From the NCBI RefSeq assembly GCF_932526225.1, contig NC_064042.1, positions 9,458,540 to 9,522,539 on the forward strand: a stretch of 64,000 nucleotides of DNA. Reading direction: 5' to 3'. How positions within the stretch are numbered: the stretch's first letter is position 1; the number at the start of each line of letters is the position of its first letter. Source of the stretch: Nematostella vectensis (lineage: Eukaryota > Cnidaria > Anthozoa > Actiniaria > Edwardsiidae). The translations under genes were made by a program, and so were the position numbers. Positions 37,257-49,302 of the stretch are shown piece by piece. The notes below the pieces were generated by a model. That model saw only the letters and a program-made list of their open reading frames with translations, was not told where the DNA came from and ran no database searches.

Positions 37257-37527
37257 ATGTGCATTCAAAACAACTATAACAAGGCGGTAGCTAGAAAAGT
37301 TTGTTTTGCAAGCCTCAGATATTTCTTTGCTTCGGGGGCAGGCACTATTTTAACTTCTACGGAGTTCAAATTATTCTAAATTTGTTTAGAAAGGGCAAAA
37401 AAATCTGAATTGAGCTTTGTTGTGGCAATTGAATGTTTTCCTGTTGTCTCGGTACACTATAAAATCGGAATTTTAGTGCCACTAAGGAATTTTCTACAAT
37501 ATGCAGCTAAATGTCGGCAGTTCTTTC

Positions 37528-37584
37528 CCTGCTAGCAGAGGCCTCTTTTCTCTGTATTTCGCGAAATACAGACTCTGCTAGCAA
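37528..37584. repeat. inverted repeat with nested palindrome
   Basis: Outer arms TGCTAGCAGAG and CTCTGCTAGCA enclose the perfect 20-bp palindrome CTGTATTTCGCGAAATACAG. This looks like a MITE remnant or a hairpin-forming element. Confidence 0.7.
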
Positions 37585-38359
37585 GTAAGCCAGTTCCGGC
37601 ATGTAGCCTGTTACTACTTGCCCAAGAACGAATTTCATCTTCTGCGACCATTGTTGCCAGTTCGATATCCTCGTCGTTTGCTTTGTCACCGAGATTTTCG
37701 CATTCCCCCCCCCCCCCCCTATTTTTCGCGTTTATTGGTAAGTATTCAGATCTTAAGCTTAAATTTGTAAATAATCGCCTGAATTAGACTGTAAATATGA
37801 CCTTTGTGTCAGAGTTTTCTTTTCTCTCGAGGAAGTTTAAGCACCTTTCTGTGCCATATTTCCCCTTAAAGCCACACAACCCCCGGTTATGCAGTGTGGG
37901 CTCCGTGATACTCCAAGTGTACCCTGTCAGAAGTACTGAATAATAGTCTTAAACGTTGGCATATTTCGCGACTCTGTTTTAGTTCTCTATTAAAACTTCA
38001 AATGTGCGTTAACGGTGCAGCACGCTGATTCCTTTTTCTAATAATAACATGGTTGGTTTGTTTCTTGTGGTTCTATAGACCTCTATAGACCTTCTCATCA
38101 GTATTTGTAAAGCATAACAACAGGGGAGGCCCTTTTTAAAACATGATATTTATTTGTGTATTTGAGGTTGTGAATAAATAATGGCATCTATTAACGAAGA
38201 GGTATAAAGGAGTCATGTAAAGGAGTCGGTGCAACAACAACCTTAGTGATTTATAAGACTGTTTTTTCGATTTCGGTTACTATGCCGCATATCCTGACGA
38301 GCCCGGCGGCTCAAGCGCCGCCTTGCGTGACGTATTCTTGACGGCTGCGAGGGAGACTA

Positions 38360-38422
38360 AGCCTGCTTGCAGCTGGAAATAGTTCCATTATTACTATAAC
38401 TATTTCCGGCTGCACGCAGGCT
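38360..38422. repeat. hairpin with 25-bp arms
   Basis: The left arm starts AGCCTGCTTGCAGCTGGAAA. The right arm read inwards starts AGCCTGCGTGCAGCCGGAAA; there are two mismatches over 25 bp and a short AT loop. GGGAGACTA flanks both sides, possibly a duplicated target or outer arm. Confidence 0.75.
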
Positions 38423-38660
38423 AGGGAGACTAGGTTTTGGGTAGTTTTGCTTTGCAATCAGGAGTTTTCGCGCTCATTCAATCGAAAGTATAAAGTAGAA
38501 TGAGCAGCTATGAAATGCGTTGTACAGCAGAAGCCAATTTCAAAAAACCCGACCAACGGACTTTGAGAAAGTCTAGTGACACCCTAGCCAACTTTTCATA
38601 ATCTTTATCACGGATTATTAGCTCACTTAAACTTTTTCTCCAACAATTCCTAAGTACAAT

Positions 38661-40457
38661 ATGGCATTCCCCTGGTCCTTCCGCCTTGGATTAACTTTTA
38701 TATTAATCAATAGGCCAACTTTGATCCTCATGGCATTTGATGGCACTTTAATCAATTCAGCTCAAAAGATGAGCTACATCCACACGCCAAGTCATGAGCC
38801 GATGGACCCCCGGACCATCCCACAAATCCTAGATGACCAGGGGGGGGGAATATACCACAAGAGAAGCTGTTGTTCTCTATGATGACGATGGTGTTAGGGA
38901 ACTTTGACTTACTCTGAGCTCTCCGTAAAGACGCTGAAATTAGCATGCTCATTTCACCGTCTTGGATGGAGGCCAGGAGACCGCGTGGTTCTGATGGCTT
39001 ACAACAGCATTGAGTTTCTACTGTGCATGTACGCCATGGCGCGCATCGGAGTCAATGCACTCCTTGTTCCGATCGGAACCCGAGACGAGCAGCTTTTGAC
39101 GATTCTTGACCGATAAGCTGTCGGGCCTTAATCGGACATACTGAAGCTAACAACACGTGCGTAGCAAGCGTAAGAAATGCAATGACTCGGGCGGATTCTA
39201 GCCACTCTGCCAATCTTATTTTCCTTGGCGCCAAGAGACTCGAAGATGCTAATGTCGTGTATTTTGATGATTTGCTACGACAAGATGAGTGTTCCAAAGT
39301 CCGTGAGGTCCGCCAAATCCAAGACAACGTAGGATTCGATGATGAAGCTCCTGTGATGTTCACTTCCGGTAGTACGGGGGTCCCAACAGCTGTCCAGTAT
39401 TCACACCACGGAGCCATCATCACCGCAAGATGCGGGTTTCTGATTGGTTTGGACACAAAAGCTTAACCAATCACCGATTCGAATGTTAGAGTCTTCAAAA
39501 CGATCGTCCATTTCACTGGGCAGGATCTTTGAGTTGGGGAATCATGGTATGTCTTACGACAGCCTCAACTCTCATCTGTCTTCCGACCCAGAAGACCGTG
39601 CGGGACGGAGACGCAGGATTCGTGCTCGGGATCCTGCAGAATGAGCGCGTCACGCATGCGCTGTTGGTGCCATATCTCGTTAGGGACATCCTAAATATGG
39701 GAACGACCCGGTTTGACCTCAGCACCCTTCAACTCAGCATGATAACAGGGCAGCCAATCAGTAAGAGTCTTATCGAAAACCTTCGCAACCTCTTGACCAC
39801 GTGCACGGTTGCTACTGGTTACGGAATGACAGAAATGTACTCCAATGGTTTCCAAAATGGTTTCACGACACAGACATCTCTTCAGTGAATTACGGATTGA
39901 AAGTCCCACATGGAATAGAAGTGAAAGTAGTAAATGAAAATGGTATTCTCCTGCCGCGAGGCTCACCCGGCGAGATATACATCCGTGGGGCTGCACGTTG
40001 CCTTGGTTACCATAGGCATCCAGAATCATCCATCTTCACCTCGACCGACTGGATCAAAACAGGAGACATTGGAGTCATAACAGAGTCAAAACGACTGTGC
40101 ATGTTTGGTCATAAGAGAGACATGATCAAAAGAGCCACCTCTAAGATCTTCCCAGCAGAAATCGAGAAAATCCTGACACAACACCCGGACCAGCGGTTGT
40201 TTGAGGAGCTCTGCGCATGCGTTATTCCTGGGCCGGGGCTCACTATGGCGAAGCTTGAGGCCTGGGAAGAGAGCCAGTGGAAGAAGTACGTGGATGTAAC
40301 AGGTTTGACGCTCAAGCCCAGGTACAATACAGTCTACGGAACAGATGCTCATTTGCATAAGCCACTGTCCGGCGTCCTCGATTCCATGCGACGCCATTTT
40401 AAGTCATCGTTTCACACCAATTATATAACTTATCAAGCTTTCTACCTAGCTCAATGA
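38661..40457 (+). pseudogene. AMP-binding (acyl-CoA synthetase/ligase-like) pseudogene, intronless
   Basis: Pieces of one AMP-forming ligase lie in order but in different frames: 38661-38842, 38904-39113, about 39130-39463, 39529-39885 and about 39892-40454. Recognisable parts are TYSELSVKTLKLACSFHRLG, RPGDRVVLMAYNSIEFLLCM, the P-loop-like FTSGSTGVPTAVQYSH, YGMTEMYSNG and the hinge GDIGVITESKRLCMFGHKRD with FPAEIEKIL. The family P-loop usually reads SGTTGxPK; here the lysine is Thr. The usual C-terminal PxxxxGKxxK lysine motif is also not preserved. At least three frameshifts and internal stops (for example TAA at 39114) mean no full product. No introns are needed to line up the pieces, so it may be a retrocopy or descend from a single-exon family. 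Sequencing error alone is unlikely to explain all the breaks. Confidence 0.8.
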
Positions 40458-43129
40458 TAATAAACCCTAGCATGTACTTGAGCACAAACTTTGAAACATT
40501 TCAAAATTTAACGTGAGCAACTTTTCTAGCCGAATTGGTGGAAAAGAGCTTCTGAAGAAAATGCGACCGAACAGTGCATTTGGGTGTTTGAGTTAAAAGG
40601 CTGTTTTACTCAAAGTTTCTAAGCTGATCGCCAAACTTCGAAAATCATTCACATTAACATGATCATTTTTTAGAAATCGTGAAGATCGGACGTATTTGGT
40701 TCTTACCTTCACTAAAATTTATCGCATTGTTGTTCACAACAATTTCAATGGCGCATTACGCCTTTCTGGTCGTTTAAAGCTTCTATTTAAAATTATAAAA
40801 TTAATTGTCATTGATGACCTCTTAGTTGGCTCACGGGGGTTTATCTTTAATCTAGCATACGGTTGATGTAACAAAGGCTGTCTGATTTGCAACCATAGCT
40901 AAAAATGGGTGTTCTAACTTTTTTTTTCACTAACCTTCTTGGAGCACTGCAACATGCACTGCGTGGTTTAAATTAGTTTTTAAACAAGAGAACTCTCTCA
41001 ATTTTAACCGCTTTAACCTGACAAATAAGGGACTATGGGTCACATGACAGTTTGATAACTCTTGTCATAGAGAATTTATTTTGCAAGTATTTTTTGTTAA
41101 TATCAATCATTGGTCATATGTTTACATTTTGATTCGATTGATTAAAAGCTGGTAAAACAACTTTCATAAATGAAGCAGCCAACACTATCGTATAAATAGC
41201 ATTTTCCTTCTTCAGGTGGAGTACCAAAAGTAATGTTTCTAGCTTCAAAGAGACTTAAGAGGTATCTTTCGCTGATTTTCTAACCTCTCTCTCGGTGTCT
41301 TACCCCCATGATAATGCGAAGGGGAAATTTACAATGCCCGACAAATTAGCATAAAATCTCTAGGACGTGAATAAAATTATATTTTGAGCGTTTTATTCGT
41401 TTTCATTTTCTAAATTGTACCTAATCGTAAAGAGTAATGTTCACGCATAATGACAAAAATTTTATTTAGTCCAAATAAACAAAATTTGGGGGAAAAAAAA
41501 CAACAACAAAAGTTTAATTTTAACGCAGTTGCCATGCTGGAATGCAGCGTCACTTGTTCATTTCATTCTTTTGCTATTTACGCACGCTTCTATGGCTAGA
41601 ACAAAGATTTAGTCCAGACCTAGTGAATGACACACTTTTTAATTTATCCTCCTATTTTTTAACGCGTTAGGATCTGGAGCCCATCTTTCACACACCGAGA
41701 GTTTATTAGTTGGAGATTCATATATTGTACATGATTTTCATAAAACGAGTCTATGACAAGGTGTACCAAAAATGTTTTTAATTGGCTGTTGTTGCATGTC
41801 TATGCTATTAAAGGACTTATTGCTCTTAATAAAGGGTGCTACGGAAATCAAACCTCCCAGACAAATTCCTGAAGGAATTCTTACCAAACGTCCAATACAA
41901 ACTTTCCAGCGATTTCCACGCCTTTTCGAGATATTTAGAATATAATTACACGCGTGCTTTGCGGCTTGGAGACGGTAAAACCATGAAAGCTCGTAATCGT
42001 TTCATATATTTATAACCAGGTGGAAATATGTGCTCAGAGTTCACTCAGATTAAGTAAAATAACAGTTTTAGCTATGCTGTGAGAATTTGTACATATGATT
42101 TTTTACGAAACTGTTACAAACTCATTCAAATGTACAATCTTTTTCTTTAAATACTGATTTATAGAAATTCAAGAAATGATTTTTTTGGGGCGTAACCGCT
42201 AACAGTCTAATGATGGGTAGTTTAGATGTGCAGGCGCAGACCCAGGATTGTCTGAGGGGGTTGCGCAGTCATAGGAATCGTATGGAAAATCATATAATTT
42301 GATGACCCACTTTTTGGCCAAGGGGGGGCGCGCGCACCCTGCGTACCTCCCTGTGTACGCGCCTCATGTGTTTTTATTCTTATACAAAACAACATCAATT
42401 CTTTCTTTGTTTTATTTATAATATGAGGTATGTTTTTGTACAAAATGTTAAGAGTGCATGGGGTAATGAGTAGCAGGGTAAAAAGGGTTTTTAGGCAAAT
42501 TTTAACATTTGTGATATTATTTTTTTTAACAGAGAAATAAAACCAAATCAGTACTTATATTTACACATCCTCTCTATCCAGGGTTATCTCATTCTATGGT
42601 ATGCTAAAAACAGTCAATGAAAACCCCCTCCACTTACGGCCAAATCATAGTTTCATGAATACCCAGAAATTAATATCTGTGTCTTGTCTAGAGATAGCAC
42701 ATAAATCTATTAGATGTTAGGGGCTACAAGAACAAAATAAATTGTAGTTTTATGCAGTCTTAGGACCATATCTGTTGCAATGCGAGTTACAAGAAAATTA
42801 TGCGTGAAAAATTCCCTGTTAGCAACTTGCAATGTTGTATTGTTGCGTTGTGTTCAAGTTGAAAGAAAAGCATAAATTGGGTTCTTCTTTTCACAAATTG
42901 AAAGAAAAGTATCATGTTTCTGCAACCTGTAATTTTTTTATTCATGATTGTTACATTGCAAGTTGCAGAAAAAAAATTGCCTCGTTTAATATGGCCTTTA
43001 ATTCTTGGAAATCTGGGCAGAAACTAGGAATTTGGCTGTAACTCATTTGCGTAACTTATAAGTTACTGGTGTACTATCCATAATGTTGGATCGAGAATTG
43101 TACCTGTTGTTACAGTAAGATGTATCATG
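40458..43129. other. intergenic, no supported gene
   Basis: This is AT-rich sequence without exon chains. It includes the reverse-oriented dispersed repeat at 42228-42335. An AATAAA on the minus strand at 42937-42942 is a candidate poly(A) signal for PDCD10, beyond its 3' minisatellite. Confidence 0.55.
42228..42335 (-). repeat. dispersed repeat, copy 2 (reverse)
   Basis: Read on the minus strand it gives a C-run, TTGGCCAAAAAGTGGGTCAT, a CAAATT core and GACTGCGCAACCCCCTC, in the same order as the copy at 9390-9510. Confidence 0.6.
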
Positions 43130-43595
43130 TATACAGAAAGGGACCTGATGTAGTGTTCTTTTTTCTGTAACTAAGATCTCCCTGCTAGCTACAGAAAGGG
43201 ACCTGATGTAGTGTTCTTTTTTCTGTAACTAAGAGCTCCCTGCTAGCTACAGAAAGGGACCTGATGTAGTGTTCTTTTTTCTGTAACTAAGAGCTCCCTG
43301 CTAGCTACAGAAAGGGACCTGATGTAGTGTTCTTTTTTCTGTAACTAAGAGCTCCCTGCTAGCTATGGAAAGGGACCTGATGTAGTGTTCTTTTTTCTGC
43401 AACTAAGAGCTCCCTGCTAGCTACAGAAAGGGAACTGATGTAGTGTTCTTTTTTCTGCAACTAAGAGCTCCCTGCTAGCTACAGAAAGGGACCTGATGTA
43501 GTGTTCTTTTTTCTATAATTAAGTGCTACCTGTTAGTTACTGAAAGGGACCTTATGTAGTGTTCTTTTTTCTAAAATTAAGTGCTCCCTGCTAGC
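43130..43595 (-). repeat. 58-bp minisatellite derived from the PDCD10 stop-codon region, 8 copies
   Basis: CCTGCTAGCT-type landmarks occur at 43181, 43239, 43297, 43355, 43413, 43471, 43529 and 43587, exactly 58 bp apart. The last landmark lies within the final coding exon of PDCD10 (codons for LAGST and the stop). The whole 3' array is therefore a serial duplication of the coding terminus plus adjacent UTR. The other unit words are GAAAGGGACCTGATGTAGTG and TTCTTTTTTCTGTAACTAAG. Confidence 0.95.
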
Positions 43596-46500
43596 TTGAA
43601 AGTGTACAGGATATTGTTGGTCTGATTGATCAAGCGGTTGGCACTCACATAGACAGCATCTGCCCTGATAATAAATAGAATAATTAGATTGATCACCAGT
43701 TACCAAATATTCATGTTTAGTCACCAACCACAAGTAAAAGCCTTCCACAATGTCACACTCAGGGCATCAAAATTAAAAAAAACATCACTCACTCAAAGGG
43801 TACTATTTGTTGTTATTTTTGGTTAAATTTGATTAAAATGAAAATACTTTAGAATAAACCACTCCCCCCCCCAAAAAAAAAAAAAAAACCCTGCAGCCTC
43901 TAAACAATGAATTAGAAAGCTGCAGAATATAACTCAAAGGATGACAGACAAACTGTAGAAACACTAAGGTCGTCTGTGCAGGCATGGAGAGAGCAGGGAA
44001 GAACAGGGAAGTAATCAAACACAGGGTTGAAGTCATTTATGTTGAATGTATTTCTCAGTATGGTTTTACCATCATTTTTAGTGTTAATGTTTCATAGGGG
44101 GCTGTTAACACACTTTCCAAATGTATATATTTATGCTTGGAACATCAGGTAAACCACTTTGTTTACAAAAAGGCATTTATCCAAAAAAAAAGGACTCAAC
44201 GTTTTTTTATTTTGAAAAAGAGAAGCTGTTATCATCACATCAATTCCAACTCTGGAAGGGTATACTAACTTTCCATCCTTGAAGTACTGTTTAAGAGTGT
44301 CACTAAAACTCTTGGAATACTTCACAAATTCTTTCTTGTTGTGCTCGAGAACCTAAGAACAGATGATCATGTAAAAATAAGAATGGATGAAGTCTATCAT
44401 ATGGAGGTATAGGGGCAGACTAAGTATGGGTCTATAAAAAAACGGTTTAGTAGGACATAATCCTCACCTTCTTGTATTGCTGCATCTTGCCAACTGTCTG
44501 ACAGTTTTTAAAAACCTCATTTACAGCATCAAGCAGCTCCTTTATTGCACTTGCAATGTCTCTGTAAATACGAAAATATTGTTTTCCAATCTATTGCACT
44601 TCCTGTATTCAATTTGGGGCCAGTTTGTGTATTGCTAAGTGACATATTAACTGAGAGATTTCTGCAACTTGGGTGGCATAAACAAAGGAAAACAACCCTT
44701 AAAATTTGCTAAATAAAAGTCAAGCAATAATATTTGCCTTACAAGAGAAAGTACCCCTGATATCTACTATAGACGATAAGGCTCCCAAATTACAATTTTT
44801 AAGCTACTGTCATTTTCCATGTTCTGCACAAATTAAAGTATTTTAAGCTACTGTTATCTGTGCAGAACATGAAAAATGAGAATTTTACTTACTTGATTGT
44901 TTGTAGAAATTTTGATCTGTCATTTATCTCTGATGGAATTTTTGATAGAATAGTCTTTAAATCTGAGGAAAAAATTATGCAAATCAAAAGAGTTGTTAAA
45001 TCTCTGGTCATTTTGGGAGCTGGCTAAAATACTCAAGTTCATACTCTCAACTTATTGAAGACAATTTTATTTTACCTTTTATCTATTTTTTTCCCTATCC
45101 ACTGTTCTCTTCATGGGTATGCCTGATATTACAGCCAACTCGTGAATGCAAATGTATTTTCCAAGTTATTTTCTTGTGTGCATAAAAGATATACAGGAGT
45201 GAAAAAAACATGAACACATCTAAGATGTTGAGAGTACATAAAAATGTCCTTATACCTTTTTTTCTTTTGGATGTCATGACACACCAAAAACAGTATAATT
45301 AATTATTATCATAAAAAATAAAAAATTGCGCTCTCAGTGGGAATCGCACCGCTAGACATAACGTGGCATTACTGAGTTGACCAGTAACTAATTATTTTTA
45401 TTTCTTTTGGTATTGTAATGATCGAAAAGCCTTTTGCTAGCATGTCAACTTTCAGCATATTCTTCCCGGAAACAAAATAACGTGGCATTACTGAGTTGAC
45501 CAGTAACTAATTATTTTTATTTCTTTTGGTATCGTAATGATCGAAAAGCCGTTTGCTAGCATGTCAACTTTCAGCATATTCTTTCCGGAAACAAAATAAA
45601 ATACCCGTAATAACTGATCACGCTACTGTCATACAATGTGTTTTATATGCTTTCAACATTCTAGAAAAGTGCAAAATCGTTATTCGATGAATAAGGGGGG
45701 GGCCATGTGTTTGTACGAGTTTTGTTTTATATTTAGCTTAGTTGATTGGGAAGAATTGTGAAAAAAGTAGTTTGTGGAAATCTATCCTCTTCTATTTTGT
45801 CCTTCGAACAGAGGCTTTTTTCTTATTACCCTGCAACCAGAGACCCAGCGAACAGATCCTTTACCTTGTTTCTCAGGCTTAAAAGTCGCAGTTTTACTAG
45901 TCACTCTTCCAGCACAATTCTAACAAACGATGCAAAAACCCAGAGACGTGAATTGGCAAGTATTAAAAGAAAGAGAATTAACCCATTGACTCCTGGCTTT
46001 TTTGGAGCTGAATTTACAAAAAACAGACTGAAAACGGATACCTCCCCACTATTCTGAGTTTTATACAGCCCGTCAAAGTCAAACACAGCTGCACCTAGTC
46101 AGCGGTATCCAAGCTTTCAAACAGTGCTTTGCGGTCCCCACTTTTAATCCCTCGTCGTTGTGCTGAAAACAGCACAAGTTGATGGTTGCTTATATTTTTC
46201 ATCAAAAAGACAGCTATGAGCATATTGGAGTGTCTCAGGACATCATGAAGTCTATTGGGGCATAATTGAGTGCTTTGCTTATGGATATTTGCAAGCAAAG
46301 GTGGATTCATGATGATTTTTTCTTGTTTGGCTTTGCCCGGATGAGAAAATAATTTTCTAATGAATCACCACAGCTCTCCTAAATGCTGTCTTTCCTGAAA
46401 CCAAATTGATTCCAAAATTGTTTACACTGCTATTATGGGTCTGTATGACCTGGAATTGATTTGTTTGGCTTCGGGGTGAAAAGACTTATAAAAAACCATC

Positions 46501-49064
46501 TGACTTTGGGGAGAGGAGTGTTGACTGGCCCTCCCCTCGTGAATTTTCCCCTGGATCTCCCAGAATGCTTTGCAATACTTAAAGATATTTTCGTGGTTGT
46601 ACAATCCTTCAAGGAATGGACATTGTGTTTTGAGGCCAAGGAAATGTACCTGGAGGATCAGAATAAAGGTATCTATTTGTGTCTTGAGCTGTGTTTGCTG
46701 ATCTCTCTCCCTTGTGTAGTATTTTGAGCATTTTATTGAGAGGGGTGATTCTGCTTTTCTCTCCTTGTTCGATTTGAGATTTGTCAAAGAACCTGTGCTA
46801 TTATTTGGCTTAAGAGTAGATGCCAACACCTTGGTTGGATGCATACCTGCAAGACCATTTATCCCTTAGACTGATGCCTGAGTATCTTCATCTTGTTGTG
46901 TTTATTTTGAATTTATGAATTTTTGGGGTTGTGGGTACTTCCCAAAGCCGGTACAGGCCGGTTGAGGGGTCAATGTGTCAAAAGCTTTGCTAGCATTTTA
47001 CTTGTATTGTTTTCAAAATAACAATCGTAGAAGATCTATTGATGTTGGTGACGAAGGCGCATGCGCACGCTCAACCCACATGGAAGACTGTTCTGAAAAT
47101 ACTAGCTTACAGTATATATATTTTACGGCTATACAAACAAATGACTGTAGCGGTCGCAGGTCGATGCCAAAGCCATTTTATAGGACTAAGCTTTAACCGG
47201 AAGTTGAACACTGGAAAATTACAGGATGACCTAAGGATTGCTGTGTTGCAAAAGCACAGAAAGACCATAAAAAGTTTACGGATTAGTGATCCAATGATCC
47301 AGTGATGTAGTGACATCGGAGTCCTCACAATAACTTGTACATGCTTCGCATTCCCGAGTTAAGAGACTCTTTTAAGCCCCCCTTTTCAATTCATAATTGA
47401 ATGTAAAAACATAAAGAAATAAATAACTGGAGAATCAGTTCAATCATTTGAAGTCCTTTCCTTAGGGACAGCACTGTCCATGACTTATAACTAGTGAAGT
47501 ACCATCATTGCAGATTTTGAGATTTTGGGGTTTGAGTAGGTTGAGTTGTTAAGGCCTTGTCAAAGGTGAGATGGGCTTACCTCTTGCCTTCTTTGTTAGG
47601 TTCACAAATTCATGCTCTTCTCTATTTGTGTTGTATTCTGAAAAATATGATTAAAAAATCACATATGCGGCCTTGGTACTTTTGACATACACCCTGGTAC
47701 TTTTGACATACACCCTGGTACTTTTGACATACACCCTGGTACTTTTGACATACACCCTGGTACTTTTGACATACACCCTGGTACTTTTGACATACACCCT
47801 GGTACTTTTGACATACACTAGCTGGGACAGTTCACCCAAGAACACAACCCACATATTTTCTTTGGAGTTAAAATGTAAACTGACCATGCCCTCCCCAGTA
47901 TCAGCGTAAGCTACTTTATACTATTGTATAGGGGAGTAATTTATTATGTATTAAAGTATAAAATGAAAAGCTTGCCCTTATGCAACGAAAGCTGTCAGGA
48001 CTAAAAATAGAAAGCTCCTACTCGTGAAATGAAGACCTTGAGCTCACAAAATGGTATGCTTTTAAGCTCAAGTTTGTTTTTCATGTTAACCATCACAAAT
48101 AACAAAGACATATCTCACCATCTGTATTGTACCCTGCACAGCTCAAGAGGGCTTTGTTCATGTTGATACCATCTGATTCTAGGCAAGAAAGAAAGTAGGG
48201 TTAACTTAATTATAATGAATGTCCCCCTCCAGGAACATAGGGGTTTTTCTAGGGCCAGGTTTTTCTGTGAGATTGATTATTAGTAAGATTAGAGGTTATT
48301 AACCTTCTACACCAACCTTTCTTCATTATTCCACTGACAAGTTCTTGTGTGATACCTGGGTTTTCTTTCTCTGCCTGTAAAATATACAATATTAGGGAAA
48401 GAAGCACTTTTCACACTTCAACTAAAAAAAAAGCTGACTGTCAACAGTAAATACCATTGTATCTGATAAGCAATAGGACCACCTGGTTAGGTTATAATCT
48501 AGACTAGCAGTGGCAGAAGACAAATCTCATTACAGCAACTTGCTAAAATTAAGCAAATTACTGTAATGTTTGTCAGATGTTTTTTGTTTTGTCAAGCCAA
48601 TTTCTCTTATATACCATACAAAAGGCGCGCAGGCAGAGATTTAGTCCAGTCTATCCATTATCCTTAGTATTTTACCTGATGAAATGCCTTCTGGATTTTC
48701 TTGACTGTATCATCATCGTATTCTTTGGAGAGCTGACAAGTTACAGGATTCGAAAATAGCAAACATTCAATAGAAATATGTGGAAAATACACTATTTTAT
48801 CCTAAATCGAATTAAAACTAGCTCATACTTGAAAAATTCATGCTCATCAAACCAAACTGCATTAACACGCTTAATGTTTCTCTAATAAAGACTGTTATTT
48901 CCTTAAGGTAACATTTTAATGAAGAAGAAGCAACGAAAAAACCATCAACAACAACAGATCAGCAAACTGTCCTCAAGTCGGCATACCTCATCGAGAACTG
49001 GTCTGATTATAACACTAAGGGCCAGGTTAGGTATTAGGGTTCCTTCTTCAAACTCGGTTGCCAT
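43577..49064 (-). CDS. PDCD10: programmed cell death protein 10 (CCM3)
   Basis: Nine exons on the minus strand splice in phase to 214 aa (human 212): 48987-49064, 48676-48732, 48317-48374, 48119-48178, 47581-47637, 44893-44962, 44468-44561, 44270-44352 and 43577-43664. Diagnostic conserved segments are [80 protein letters not shown] and [19 protein letters not shown]. The family has an N-terminal dimerisation domain, which pairs with GCKIII (MST4/STK24/STK25) kinases, and a C-terminal FAT-H domain that binds CCM2, striatin and paxillin; it works in STRIPAK and in Golgi/cell-junction signalling. All expected segments are present. The start codon is the first ATG after the shared promoter. The last coding exon overlaps a 58-bp minisatellite. 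Confidence 0.95.
44810..44885. repeat. short inverted repeat beside a PDCD10 donor site
   Basis: CATTTTCCATGTTCTGCACA and, inverted, TGTGCAGAACATGAAAAATG bracket a short AT-rich loop. It lies just inside the intron that follows the exon 44893-44962 and could fold in the pre-mRNA close to the 5' splice site. Confidence 0.7.
45320..45410 (-). repeat. possible tRNA-derived SINE fragment
   Basis: On the minus strand GGTGCGATTCC is one base from the Pol III B-box consensus GGTTCGATTCC, with TGGTCAACTCAG upstream in a plausible A-box position and an AT-rich tail. It has no complete cloverleaf, so it is not called as a tRNA gene. It sits in the large PDCD10 intron. Confidence 0.3.
45359..45598. repeat. 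119-bp direct tandem duplication
   Basis: Two nearly identical copies start at ACGTGGCATTACTGAGTTGA (45361 and 45480) and run through ATCGAAAAGCC and TTTGCTAGCATGTCAACTTT. This is a recent intronic duplication in PDCD10. The first copy overlaps the SINE-like fragment. Confidence 0.9.
47672..47818. repeat. 21-bp tandem repeat, 7 copies
   Basis: TGGTACTTTTGACATACACCC-type units are repeated seven times without change, immediately next to the PDCD10 exon at 47581-47637. Both strands are open in frame, but the position is intronic. Confidence 0.95.
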
Positions 49065-49302
49065 TTTCGTGTTCTATTTTTTTTTTATCTAACTTGAAAT
49101 AAACGTAGTTAAATAATGATTTCTCTTCAAAACTTCCCTTGGGATTCCATCTCTCTATTTTCCTGGTGCTCCCGCGGTACAGAGATCAGCGGCTGCTGTG
49201 CCATGCGCATGCGCGGGGCTGTCTGGCGCGCGCCATATTGGAATTCCACTGGAGTTTCTCTGATAAACTTTTTCACATTCAGAGCAACTTCCACCCCTAA
49301 AA
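49065..49302. promoter_or_regulatory. shared divergent promoter of PDCD10 and DAW1
   Basis: Only 238 bp separate the two start codons. An NRF-1 consensus TGCGCATGCGCG lies at 49204-49215 and a YY1-like GCCATATTG at about 49232-49240. The stretch is CpG-rich with no TATA box. These features are typical of a bidirectional housekeeping promoter. Confidence 0.75.

Larger units (their letters stand above)
37257..38660. other. intergenic with hairpins and a poly-C tract
   Basis: No gene was seen. Inverted repeats lie at about 37528-37584 and 38360-38422. A C-tract occupies 37706-37719. Confidence 0.55.

Noticed and set aside
45320-45410. Full tRNA gene
   Set aside because: Only a B-box-like word and a weak A box are present; no acceptor stem or cloverleaf can be drawn.
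47672-47909. Plus ORF of VLLTYTL repeats
   Set aside because: It is a 21-bp intronic microsatellite-like array in PDCD10, open on both strands by arithmetic.
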